This document shows, piece by piece, positions 38,147 to 48,308 of a stretch of DNA of 64,000 bases (positions are counted from its first letter, which is position 1; each line of letters opens with the position of its first letter). The DNA lies in NCBI RefSeq assembly GCF_910596095.1, contig NC_056551.1:13967501-14031500 (forward strand), given 5' to 3'. Below the pieces are notes generated by a model. That model had not been told where the DNA came from, did no database searches, and was given only the letters and a program-made list of their open reading frames with translations. The position numbers and the translations under genes were made by a program. Source of the DNA: Thunnus maccoyii (lineage: Eukaryota; Chordata; Actinopteri; Scombriformes; Scombridae).

Positions 38147-38437
38147 GGTACCACTTTCTGATAAGGCACCCTGAGTTTAAAAGCATTAATTAATGATTAA
38201 TAAATGATTTACTAATGCTTTATACATCATTTATAAGCCATTTATAAGGTTGCCAGGTTGTGAAAAATCCCTCCTATCTATACCACCATAACATTTGTTT
38301 ATCTAATTCTTCACGAAGACACTTCTGATGTACTGTTCATAACCACTTGCCTTCTGGAAAAGACTAAAATCCATTAATTAACAATTTATTAATGCTTATA
38401 AACCCTTTATAAAGGTGCCTTATCTGAAAGTGGTACC
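38147..38437. mobile_element. Short inverted-repeat element (MITE), 291 bases
   Basis: The left end GGTACCACTTTCTGATAAGG and the right end, reverse-complemented as GGTACCACTTTCAGATAAGG, differ at one base; the match continues through CACC. 'taaagt' occurs beside both ends and may be the target duplication. The interior is rich in 'ttaat' and 'ttataa' text with no coding frame. Confidence 0.65.
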
Positions 38438-38551
38438 TAAAGTGTATTAGTCTAGATTGCAGATTCTCTAAATACCCTTGAGGAACTTAATTGTCAAAAA
38501 TACTCAAAATTCCTTTCCAAAGTCTTGATTTGAACAGTTGCTCACAATTTG

Positions 38552-38554
<3 letters not shown>

Positions 38555-38631
<77 letters not shown>

Positions 38632-38637
38632 CACACA
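38555..38637. repeat. (CA)n microsatellite
   Basis: About 40 CA units with one CAAA interruption near 38615. Confidence 0.9.
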
Positions 38638-38819
38638 GAGAAGTTGTGTGTGGCAGCTTTTTTTGTTGTTACAGGCACTTTCAATAAACAGAGGACAGTT
38701 GGCACCATGTTTGCATCACTAACACAAGTCCAAGAAATCTGCTTAATCTTATCACTGCAGTGTACCACACGGCCCGGCTGAATGTTGCTGTTATGTAATT
38801 TCTTGCTCACATGTGTGCT

Positions 38820-39760
38820 CGTCTGTGCAGCCATCTTTACCTGCGATGCTTAAATCAGCGCAGCTGAGCCTCTGAACCGGCTCGGTCCTGCTGCACATCA
38901 CAGGGCTCCCATTTAGGCCTGAGGGAGGGAAGGATGCACAATGGAGAGGATAGAGGAGGGAATGAAAGGGTACTCTGTGCCCTGGTGAAGAGGATGATCT
39001 ACTCTGAGACTCGCATAACCCAAGATCCGGAGTCTCCCAAAGCTTGGGCACTTCCGCTCCTTTTTGCTGTCGGAAACGACGTGTCCCCACTAACGATGGA
39101 CGCCTTGTGTGAACGCCTTTGAAATGTCTGCCATCTCAGCAGAGACAGAGAAACAGTGAGGACAGAGGGTAAGGGAGACATCTGATTTGACACCTCAGGT
39201 GTTTCTGTCACATGTCTGCCACTATGCTTGAAGCTTTGTTGTCTTATTTCCGATAACTTTTATTTGCCACTCAATCTCAAGCATAATCTTTCACATAACA
39301 TGGGTGTTTCCTTACATAAGTAATGCAGAAGAGTATCTCAAGTAAGCGCTCTTGCCCTCAAAGACCTCAAGAGGAGCACGCATCTCCTTCAGATTGCCCT
39401 AAGAGCAGCAGGGAGATGCATCTGAAAGACAGGATATCCCTCATCAGGAACCCCTACTTGCCCACCTACTTTTTGTCTTTCCTGTCTGGCCTGCTGACTC
39501 CTATCCTGTCCTTGAGGTCTGTTATCCTCCTGGGACGGTGCAGGGAGGAGCGCTGCAAGACTTGAGTGGCAGGAAGCTTAGGGTCCTCCAAGACGCTCCA
39601 GGGGTCAGCTTCTCATCCTACCACTCTATGGCCATACCAGGCTCAAGGTCCGGTTTGCTGGCTGTGCTCCATTGTTAGGATGGAGGAGAAACGTGCGCTC
39701 ACTTCCTCTGTCTATTTTCTGCATGACCTGGTTTATTGGGTTCTGATTTATGACAGTTAG
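38820..39760. other. Unexplained GC-richer block between nfkbil1 and aplnr
   Basis: This segment has visibly higher GC than its AT-rich neighbours, with several modest open frames on both strands. None of them resembles a protein I know, and no convincing splice-bounded exon with homology emerged. It could be an untranslated or non-coding exon, a conserved regulatory region or old repeat DNA. Confidence 0.3.
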
Positions 39761-40071
39761 ACATGTGCTACTGAGATACAGTAGGCCTGGCTGCAAGCCT
39801 GATTTAAAACAAAACAATGGCACGGGCTGTTTGTCAGCTATTGATATGACAATGAATGAGTTAAGGTGGACACCCCTATAGAAACTCCTTCCTTCAATCC
39901 TTCTTACCTTTAGTTTCTATGGATATACATCACCTAGTATCCAGTCTAGTGTGGAGTTTGGGTTTGACCTTTTCACAGTATGCATTGCACTGTGTTCATT
40001 GCATATTTGGGGGAGGATTTCCTCTAAAGACAGAGGTTTGTAGGTTTCATACCTTCCAGACTTAAAGGATA

Positions 40072-40697
40072 GGTGCACCATTTTTCAAGTCTGTCTTAAA
40101 ACAGGTCAGGTGCCCATATGAACACTGACACACGCTTATCTTGTTGTAATCATCCCCCCGTTCATACTGACCATTAGAAGATCCTCTACAAATGTGCTTA
40201 CAATGTAAGTAATGGGGGACGAAATCCAAAAGCTTCGTTTTGAGCAAAAATTGTATTTAAAAGTTTATCTGAAGATAATATGAGACTTCAGCAGTCTGAG
40301 TTAGTCAAATAAAGTGGATATCTGCCAAAGTTAAAGTCTTTTTAGTATCAAATTCCCTCTTTGTGTCTCAACGGACAGTGTTTCCCTGTTCAGTTGCAGC
40401 GGAAGGAACATAACAACAAGAAAGAATTTTGTGTTAAAAAAGACAGTAACTTTCAAAGATATGGACTTGATTTGACTAATTTGGATGGCTGATGCCTCAT
40501 ATTAGTATCAAATAAACATTAAAATACATTTTTGCACAGAAGGAGGCTTGTGGATTTTGTCCCCCATCACTTACATTGTAAGTGCATTATGAAGAGATCT
40601 TCTAATGGTCAGTATGGTCAGGAGGAATGATTACTGTAAGATTACTATAAGAAAAACATGTGTCAGTGTTCATTTGGGCACCTGGCTGTTGTTTTAA
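40072..40697. mobile_element. Fold-back element, nearly complete
   Basis: Arms of about 210 bases at each end are inverted copies of each other. For example, 'ggtgcccatatgaacactga' on the left pairs with 'tcagtgttcatttgggcacc' on the right, and both arms carry 'cttacaatgtaagt'. A roughly 200-base centre separates them. The extreme right terminus is missing compared with the copy ending at 37197. It has no coding capacity. Confidence 0.75.
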
Positions 40698-40844
40698 CCC
40701 TCCTAATGTGTTAGAAAAGGGTTTACACCTTTAGTGTTCATGAGTAGTGTTTGAATTCATTAACAAGCACTGAAAAAAAACCCAATAATTATCATCTAGT
40801 AAAATGTTTTACCCGCTAAGTGACTTATTATTCAACAGAGAGGA

Positions 40845-41045
40845 AATTTGGGGACAACAGCTATGTCCCCAAATGGGGAAAAAGCAGATTTTTGGGTCAG
40901 TGGTTAAGGTTATGGTTAGGTTTAGGGTAAGTCTCCAGGAAATTAATGTACTGTAATGGTCTACGTAATGTCCCCAAAAGTGACCTAGGTCAATATGTGT
41001 GTCTGTGTGTGTGTGTCTGCATGTGCAAGTATGTGTGTGTGTGTG
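40845..41045. repeat. GGGGACA-type dispersed repeat, second copy
   Basis: It shares 'ggggaca', 'gtggttaaggttatggttag' and 'aagtctccaggaaattaatg' with 13364-13800, and like that copy it runs into a GT-rich tract (41000-41045). Confidence 0.55.
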
Positions 41046-41147
41046 TTGTGCCAGGTGTGTGGTGAGATGTGAGAAATAAAGTTCAAGAAAGCCGCAGCCT
41101 ACATATTGCTATACAGATATATCCATATATAGCTGGGGGACAGGAGA

Positions 41148-41148
<1 letters not shown>

Positions 41149-41180
<32 letters not shown>

Positions 41181-41203
41181 TTGTGTGTGTGTGTGTGTGT
41201 GTC
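41149..41203. repeat. (GT)n microsatellite
   Basis: Two GT runs separated by 'tatatgttt'. Confidence 0.85.
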
Positions 41204-43327
41204 TATGAGGTGTGAGTGCAAGAGAGAGTGGGGGTGTGTGCAGTGTGCGATTTACAGAACTCGTAGTTTCATTGGGACTACTTTTAATGCAAACTGTTGA
41301 CTGACCCTTTAACAGGTTTCCAAATTCCCACGAGACAGATAAGAAAGGTTTTCCAGAAACTGACGTCAACAACAAAGTGTTTTAACGCCTCTGTGTTACA
41401 CTTCATTCAAAGTGAAGCATATTTATGCTGTTTGATGTCATAAAAAAACATATTAGGTGTTAACTCAGGTGTTAATTTATGAGTATAATTAGTGGTATAT
41501 GAGTTTGTTATCAGTTATTTTATGGAGCTTTTTATGTCTTTTCAGCAGTGTTTTCAGAAAACACCAGTGTGTCTTTGCACAGACAGAACTACTGTTGCCT
41601 CTTTGCAAAAGCTGAAATGACCACAAAATAATCTTTAAATCTCATTATCAACACAGAGATTTTTATTATTTGACTGAAGCAAAGATTAAATTATAAATTA
41701 TGCTTGTGAGTGACATTTCTGGAAAGCTGTTGTGCTGTGAAGACTGTACTAATAGGATTCCCTGCGGTGAGCCTGTTTCCAGTGTAGACCCACTTAGTAT
41801 TCACACTCTGTTATTATAGAGGAATGAAAACATGTGTGTAATAATTCCTGAACAGTTATCTCAGACAAACACCCAACACTAGTGGATCAAGGGGCGTAAA
41901 TCTAGTTCTCTCGTAGCACTTTGTTTCTACGCAAAGTTCATGCCATGAAATCCTTGTAACATGATCATATTGGCTTCATAGAAGTTAAAAACCCATGAAA
42001 ATAATCTATCCATATTATCTTTCACAGCCGACTTTTGGCTTTGATGCTGACAGGTGGAGGATAATATGACAAGTTGTCTTGTAAAAAATAGCTGCTGCGT
42101 GGAATCTTAAAATGTACTGTATGTTGTGTCGACAGTAAAACACACCGTTGTGTATTGATTGTGCCACAGCGCTTATTTAATTTGCTGGATGTTTAAAATG
42201 AGCACGTTAGAGAATGCAGCTGGGTTTTAAGGTGTCTTCTATGTGCACATTTTCTAGACTAAATATCTATCTATCTAATCTAGACTCAAAGATCTATTTA
42301 ACTCAAGATGTTGTTTGCCTGGATGAGATTAAGGAGCTGAGACGGTGATGAAGGAGGCAGAGTGAATGTCGCTGCAGCTGTTGGATTTCTTTTTCTTCAC
42401 ATGACAAAGAAGTTTTTGCAGATTTTCACCTGTCTAACATTGAAGACACAGATGAGGTTTTCCCTCTATATGAGGAGTCACATTTATACAAATGGCAGAC
42501 TGTAGTATGTGCTGTAATTGTAACTGATTTACACTAAGCCATCCTCCATCACAGGTATTACACAGAGACAGACTCCCACTAGAAATCAGTAACCCAGGAT
42601 TAGTCCGATCCTTCTGTCTCCCTGCTGTTGCTGATTATATCCTGTAAAAAGCTCATTACAGTCAAATTTGATTAATCATTGAATTCTAATTTAAAGCTGA
42701 ACAACCTGCTGTGGTGTTTGGTTGCTGAAAACAACACTTTTAACTATCACACAGCAGATTATAGACTAATTTGTGATGATATGCAAACTGAAAGATGGTT
42801 TAGATGCATTGGTATGAACTGATATAGAATAAGAATCTTAAATTTAAATAAAAAGTTGTGATGGTTAACACTTGGAAGACTTAAATATCTCTGGAACAAA
42901 GCCTAATGTCACATGGTCAATCCAATTTAGAAACTTTTGTGCTCACTGATTGTTTATGCGAGAGAATTGTAAGAGGAGAAGAAACAAACATGCTGGAAGG
43001 GGGGAAACAGAAGTCCAACATGCATTTCCTGCAGACATATGCTTTGATTTCGGCCCTGTGAAACACAATGGGAGGGAAACTGCCTCCCCGAAGCAAGTCA
43101 CCAACAGGAAGAAGCAGCACATTCACTGGATAGGAGAAAATACATTCCAGCGACACTTAACAAGCTATCACAAGTATCAGACCAGACAGAGAATCTTTGT
43201 TTTTTTGCTTTTTTCAAAGCACTTTTTTTTTATTACAAATCATAGACATGAATTCAAAATAATGTGTATTCACAAAATGCTTTCATGTATTTGTCAGGAA
43301 CAAATTTTGTCATTCTGACACTCAACA
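41204..43327. other. Intergenic AT-rich segment downstream of aplnr
   Basis: No gene recognised. The part nearest aplnr may include a long 3' untranslated region, but the end could not be placed. Confidence 0.4.
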
Positions 43328-43349
43328 AACACACACACACACACACACA
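43328..43349. repeat. (CA)n microsatellite
   Basis: About 11 CA units, roughly 730 bases past the aplnr stop codon. Confidence 0.85.
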
Positions 43350-43545
43350 ATCACAGACTGTCGAAGCAGTCACCTTTTAATTGGGCCTTCCGCCAGCCTT
43401 AAAACATTTGTCAGCTGCCATCTGTCTGTCTGTCTGGGACTCCCACCCCTCCCTCCACTATCCCCGTCTCTCCTTACAACCCTCTTATCGGACTCCAACA
43501 CCTCTTGACGACTGGCACACCCTTCCTACACACACTCACGCAGAC

Positions 43546-43547
<2 letters not shown>

Positions 43548-43576
<29 letters not shown>
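43548..43576. repeat. (CA)n microsatellite
   Basis: About 14 CA units, roughly 500 bases past the aplnr stop codon. Confidence 0.85.
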
Positions 43577-43579
<3 letters not shown>

Positions 43580-44076
43580 GTAACACTGCTGGCTGTGGTG
43601 CAGACATTGCAGTTTGAGCACGGAGAGTGGGGCAGTCTGCTAGATATCACACCTCAAGTGCTTACGAATGAAAATAAAAAACAGCATGAGTAATACACAC
43701 TTCACTGTGACTTGAGGAGAGCTTTTCAGAGTTCATAGCTCAGCGCATTGTCCGCCGGAGAACCAAGAGAAATACATTCCACAGTCTGCTTGGTCCCCTT
43801 GTATTAAGCTGTTCAGTTTTCTCCGAACGTCACCTTCTTCTTAAAGTGAGGCCGGAGTTTGAGCATGGTTTGAGGTAGAAACCACAAACCTGACTGTCTT
43901 CTTCAGTCAAATGCCTACAGTGGTCCACAGAGTCAGATGGGGAGCAAAGGTGACACCCTGAAACTGACCGCAGACGATCTATGAGCAAGCGCCCAACGCT
44001 GCAATGTTTTGATTTACCTGCATTGTTCTGCATTGTTCACCTCTTCCCCAGGACGTCTCTGGGCCCTCAGCTTTCG

Positions 44077-45147
44077 TCACACCTTCGTGGCGAGAGACTG
44101 AGCCTCCGTCTTCTGGGAGGACAGGGAGCTGGCAGGGCTGGCGTGCAAGGACTTCTTCAGGTTGAGCAGGCACAGACACTGGGATCTGAAGCGCAGGTCA
44201 AAGAAGGCGTAGAGAAAAGGGTTGAGGCAGCTGTTGACGTAGGCCAGGCAGGTGGCGTAGGGGTGAGCCAGCAGCAGGAAGCGCAGGAAGTCACAGGTGG
44301 CGGGAAATAGGTCCAGGTAGGAGAGGGCGTCAGCGCTCTTCACCACATGGAAGGGTATCCAGCAGGCGGCAAACACCACTACCAGCGTGGTGATGATCTT
44401 CAGCAGCCTCCTCTTACGCTGGTCCTCTTTGCGCAGAGTGTTGAAGTGGCGGGTGACGGTGCAGCCGATGAAGCCGTAGCACACCATCATCGCCAGGAAA
44501 GGTAGAAGAAAACCCAGAGCTGAAGAGGAGATGCTGAGACCGGCGATCCACAGGCTCTCCTCCTCTTTACTTGACACCACCAGGCTGAAGTCCATGGCAC
44601 AGGAGGTTTTGTTGCTGGTTGAATCATGTTTGGTGGTACGGAAGAGCAGAGTTGGGGCAGCAAGGAGACCTGACAGCAACCAGATGGCTGTCAGGGAGAC
44701 TCGCATGTAGCCACGGGTGCGCAGCTGGGTGCTGGACAAGGAGTGGACGATGGCCAGGTAGCGGTCGAAGCTCATGCAGGTGAGGCAGAAGACGCTGGCG
44801 TACATGTTGAGCAGCACCACATAGCTGCTGATCTTACACAGGGCCACCCCGAATGGCCAGTGGTAACCCATGGCTGTGTAAACGGCCCACAGAGGCAGAG
44901 TGACCACGAAGGTGAGGTCAGCGAGGGCCAGGTTTCCAATGTAGACGTCAGCAGCTCGCCACTTGCCCTGGGCTCTCCATACGGTGAAGATGACCACCCC
45001 ATTTCCAGAGAGGCCGAGGATGAAAATGAGCATGTAGAGCACCGGGATGACAGAGTAGGAGGGCGTCCACTCAGAATAGTCGCACATGGTGGAGTTTTCT
45101 GTCTCCTCATAGTCGTAGTACTCATACGGACCCTCAGTTGACTCCAT
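44077..45147 (-). CDS. aplnrb: Apelin receptor, intronless class A GPCR (fish Aplnrb-like)
   Basis: A single uninterrupted frame of 356 residues encodes a seven-helix receptor for apelin and Elabela/Toddler, acting at the plasma membrane in gastrulation movements and heart and vessel development. Visible features: a Tyr/Asp/Glu-rich N-terminus with an N-glycosylation site at Asn18; helix 1 near SGNGVVIFTVW; helix 2 LALAD; DRY at 128-130; CWIPFH in helix 6; NPFLY at 309-313 in helix 7; and a Cys-containing palmitoylation-type tail (CLCLL). The C-terminus ends KTEAQSLATKV, a tail I recall from zebrafish Aplnr proteins. Several stretches (TQLRTRG, CYGFIGCTVTRHFN, HASPASSLSSQ) look more like Aplnrb than Aplnra, but the paralogue call rests on memory. 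The start is the only upstream ATG that keeps the acidic N-terminus. The plus-strand frames opposite it are shadows. Confidence 0.95.
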   Translation of the reverse strand: MESTEGPYEYYDYEETENSTMCDYSEWTPSYSVIPVLYMLIFILGLSGNGVVIFTVWRAQGKWRAADVYIGNLALADLTFVVTLPLWAVYTAMGYHWPFGVALCKISSYVVLLNMYASVFCLTCMSFDRYLAIVHSLSSTQLRTRGYMRVSLTAIWLLSGLLAAPTLLFRTTKHDSTSNKTSCAMDFSLVVSSKEEESLWIAGLSISSSALGFLLPFLAMMVCYGFIGCTVTRHFNTLRKEDQRKRRLLKIITTLVVVFAACWIPFHVVKSADALSYLDLFPATCDFLRFLLLAHPYATCLAYVNSCLNPFLYAFFDLRFRSQCLCLLNLKKSLHASPASSLSSQKTEAQSLATKV

Positions 45148-45253
45148 TCTCGCTGCTTCTCCTTTTCACAAGGAAGGAAAAAGTCTGTTTGTTGTAGATC
45201 CACAGTAGCTGACAGCACTCTTAAGTCTCTTGCTACATGAGATCTGCCCACCC

Positions 45254-45260
45254 TTATATA
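45254..45260 (-). promoter_or_regulatory. TATA box of the apelin receptor gene
   Basis: The minus strand reads TATATAA followed by GGGTGGGC, with a run of ten G immediately upstream. It lies 107 bases before the start codon, so a start about 30 bases downstream would leave a 5' leader of about 80 bases. Placement and quality fit a core promoter; transcription itself is not shown. Confidence 0.5.
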
Positions 45261-47681
45261 CCCCCCCCCCACACTTGTCCCTCCCACGACGCCTCCTCCT
45301 CCTCCTCCTCCCCTCCCACTGCCCTCCTCCTCCTCTCTGCTCTGAGGATCATACTCTTTCACTGCATACACACTCATCAATCTCTCCATTCATTTGATCT
45401 GTGGTTTATTATCTACTGCATGGTGGAGTCACATTAAAACATGTATAAGGGTTAAAATGCTTATACTTAATTTAACATTTAGAACTTTGTCCTCACTTTT
45501 CCTCCAGGGTCAAAATAAATATTTTCAAAGTATTAAGCATAATTTACCACACTTACCACACCCACAAATATAACTACAACTCTTTTTGTTTTAACCTGAG
45601 TGAATGAAAGTTCATTAGACATGTTTGGACAGCAGCCCAGGAATCAAGCCTGGGCATGACAAGTTTCACAAAGTAGTCAATTTTAATATCAATTGAGAGT
45701 CGTTCTGGCACCAGAGCACTCTCCTTGAAACCTGAATAGACAACACTTATTTCCATTTCTATGTCCGTTTCTTTCATGCCTGCACATGTTCAAACATGTA
45801 GAAACCACAAACTAAAGACAAAATAAACATGTTTAACTTGAATTAACTGTACGTTAGATAAACAAAACATTGACCACAGACTTTTAATTTAAGCAATATT
45901 GCCAACAATGACGGTAAAGCTCAACCCCGAGTGTAATATTGCGATTATACAAGAGTTACCTACAACAAAAAAAGATATAATTGAAATTTATTCATATTGT
46001 GAGGCAATTCACTCTAAAAAATAAAAAAATTGCTAGTGTTATCTCCGTTTCCAAGGAAATACATGGGGCATGACTAATACCTGGAAAACAATCAGTCACG
46101 GTAGTAGACTCCTATGAAATGAAACCTAGTTTACTACTCCAGCAAGTAGACCGACCCTTAGTTACGACATAACAACACAAAATTATTTCTAGTCCCTGTT
46201 GAGGCAGCCAGGCAACTTCAGCTTCACTTTTTAGAGATCTTGGGATTTCCCAAACAGAACAAATACCACACATATGAACACGGAACTGCTTTGCTAGCTC
46301 AATCTTGTTGAAACTAAAATATCTGCTGATTTTTTTATATGGACAGATTTAGCTACCACGTCCGCGAACTTCTCAGGCTTTTTTGTAAGCTAGCTGCACC
46401 TGTCACCGACTCACCGGCATAGCTGATGGAGGATGCCAGAATGAAAGCTGAGATATACTCTCAAATAAAGGGAAAATGGTTAAGTCTGGTTGTATATGGG
46501 GGTAACGATTAAGAGTGGAGAAGGGTTCGGGTTTTTTCATTGTGTGCGTGTGTAACTCGTCCCACAGTCTCAGAGTTCAATCCAGGAATCAATAAAGGAT
46601 CCGTTTTGTTTTCCCCATGACCTCAAACCTGGGGCCTGTTTCAGAAAGCGGGTTTAATAAAAACTCTTCACCTTGAAATAAAGACTTTCAGTTACAGGAT
46701 GAGAGCTACATTAAACTTGAGGTCAATTATTGCATTTCCTCTTTCTGTGGAGCTAACCTGCTCGCTAGCAGATTCTTATCAACAAACCCCGAGTTTCTCA
46801 CTGTCGCCTCTCTCTTAAAGAGCCTGACACGCTGTTTCATTTCCTCATTCATTCAGACGGTATCAAAGCTTAAGTTTAAATTTAAACAATTGTGAAGTTT
46901 TAGACACGTGGGATCAATCTTGAGTGAGCAGGATTGTGGTGCAGCTGCAGAATATAGTTTGAGATTTTTAAATTGGGAGCATAATCTTAAGGTGTTTGAA
47001 CAGCATTTCAGTGACAATAAATTTACTACATTTGTTGAAGTAGCTGAAATAAAGTCACTGAATGCTGTTGAGCTGAGATACAAATAAATGTCTAAAAATT
47101 TAAAATATTCTGTATTTTAACCTCGATACCTCTTCAAGTGCAAATCAGCAAACACATTATTACTGGATCAGACTGTGAGCTTACAGTCATGTCTCTATGT
47201 CTTTGATCTATTTATGTTTTAAATCTTTAATTATATTTTTAATCTTCAGTTGCTGCCTCCTGTGTTTTGTCCCCGTCAGATTAAAGCTGAACAAACATAT
47301 TTAAAATGTAATGTAGCTGCAGCCTGATACACAGTCAGATTCCACTTTATCATGATTAAGGAAATATAAGTCTGATAAATGATGAATTAATAGACAACAC
47401 TGAATAAAACTTCATTGTGTTAACTTATTGACACTTTTCTCGCTCTGACTCATGCTCTTTTTTTAAAAAGATAAATGTGCAGCGTCCTCATCACGTACAC
47501 ATGTATTAATATCTCTACGTCCACTGGATTAAAATGGAGGCTCTGCCTTTTATTTACCTGTTGCTATGGTGACTCGTAGGCCCCAGTTCAGTTCAATCGA
47601 GTTTCATAAACATAAAAGAAACACAACTCAAAAGTCACACATAAAATTACCTATAAAACATGTCTTACAGCCCTGAGTTTA
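45261..47681. other. Upstream flank of aplnr, no gene seen
   Basis: CCT-rich tracts (45290-45335) lie close to the promoter, then AT-rich DNA. No coding exon or named repeat was recognised. Confidence 0.4.
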
Positions 47682-48308
47682 AGTAGGGGAGAACGGGTGA
47701 CATGAGCCACTTTTACTTTTGATGATCTTACTGCAAAATAAAAGTGTATTTGTTTCAAATAATAGTTGCTATATATACTGCAGGTTGTTGTGTACCCATG
47801 GAAATTAAAATAATGTTATCAAATTATTATAGTTTTAGAATAACGACCCATCAAAAAAAGTTTAGTCCTATTGCACAACTTGTTCCAGGGTAGAGGTAAA
47901 ATGAGCACTTTAGGTATAAATACTGTATGTAGCCTATTTAAACATTTGGGGGTAAATTGAGCCAGTGACTCAACTTGCCCCAACTTCACTGACACGTTTT
48001 ACCCCACAACCTCCATTTTGACAAAACTATTTCACACAGTGGCTCAGATACACAATTATGCTAAGTTTATGACCCTGTTGTAATTAAGACGCAAGAGTGA
48101 TAACTTTAGTAACATGATGAATTCGCTTGTCATGGTATGCTCTGTTTTGCTTACCACTTTTTCCATGTGCTTGAATCCAAGATGGATTGAGTAATGTGAA
48201 TTACACTTCCTTAATTTCTGATCACATTATTACTTTTGTTTATGGTTACCTAGATACAGAGGTGGCTCATTTTACCCACTGGCTCGACTTACCCTGTTTT
48301 CCCCTACT
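47682..48308. mobile_element. Inverted-repeat DNA element, 627 bases
   Basis: The left end reads AGTAGGGGAGAACGGGTGAC and the right end, reverse-complemented, reads AGTAGGGGAAAACAGGGTAA. Both continue into 'atgagccac' phrases. Interior text repeats 'gggtaaa.tgagcc' variants. No coding frame is present. I recall similar text as a common fish repeat. Confidence 0.65.

Noticed and set aside
38553-38834. Frames rich in alternating Thr/His or Val/Cys
   Set aside because: These are translations of the CA microsatellite.
39323-39760. Two adjacent plus-strand frames (80 and 64 residues)
   Set aside because: They are separated by a stop, lack recognisable domains or splice context and resemble no family. 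Kept only as part of the unexplained GC-richer block.
44743-45141. Plus-strand 132-residue frame opposite the apelin receptor
   Set aside because: It is an antisense shadow of a GC-rich coding exon, with no family features.
44772-45389. Minus-strand 205-residue frame overlapping the apelin receptor start
   Set aside because: It is a shifted frame over the receptor gene, low in complexity (Gly/Glu-rich start) and without homology. The receptor frame explains the sequence.
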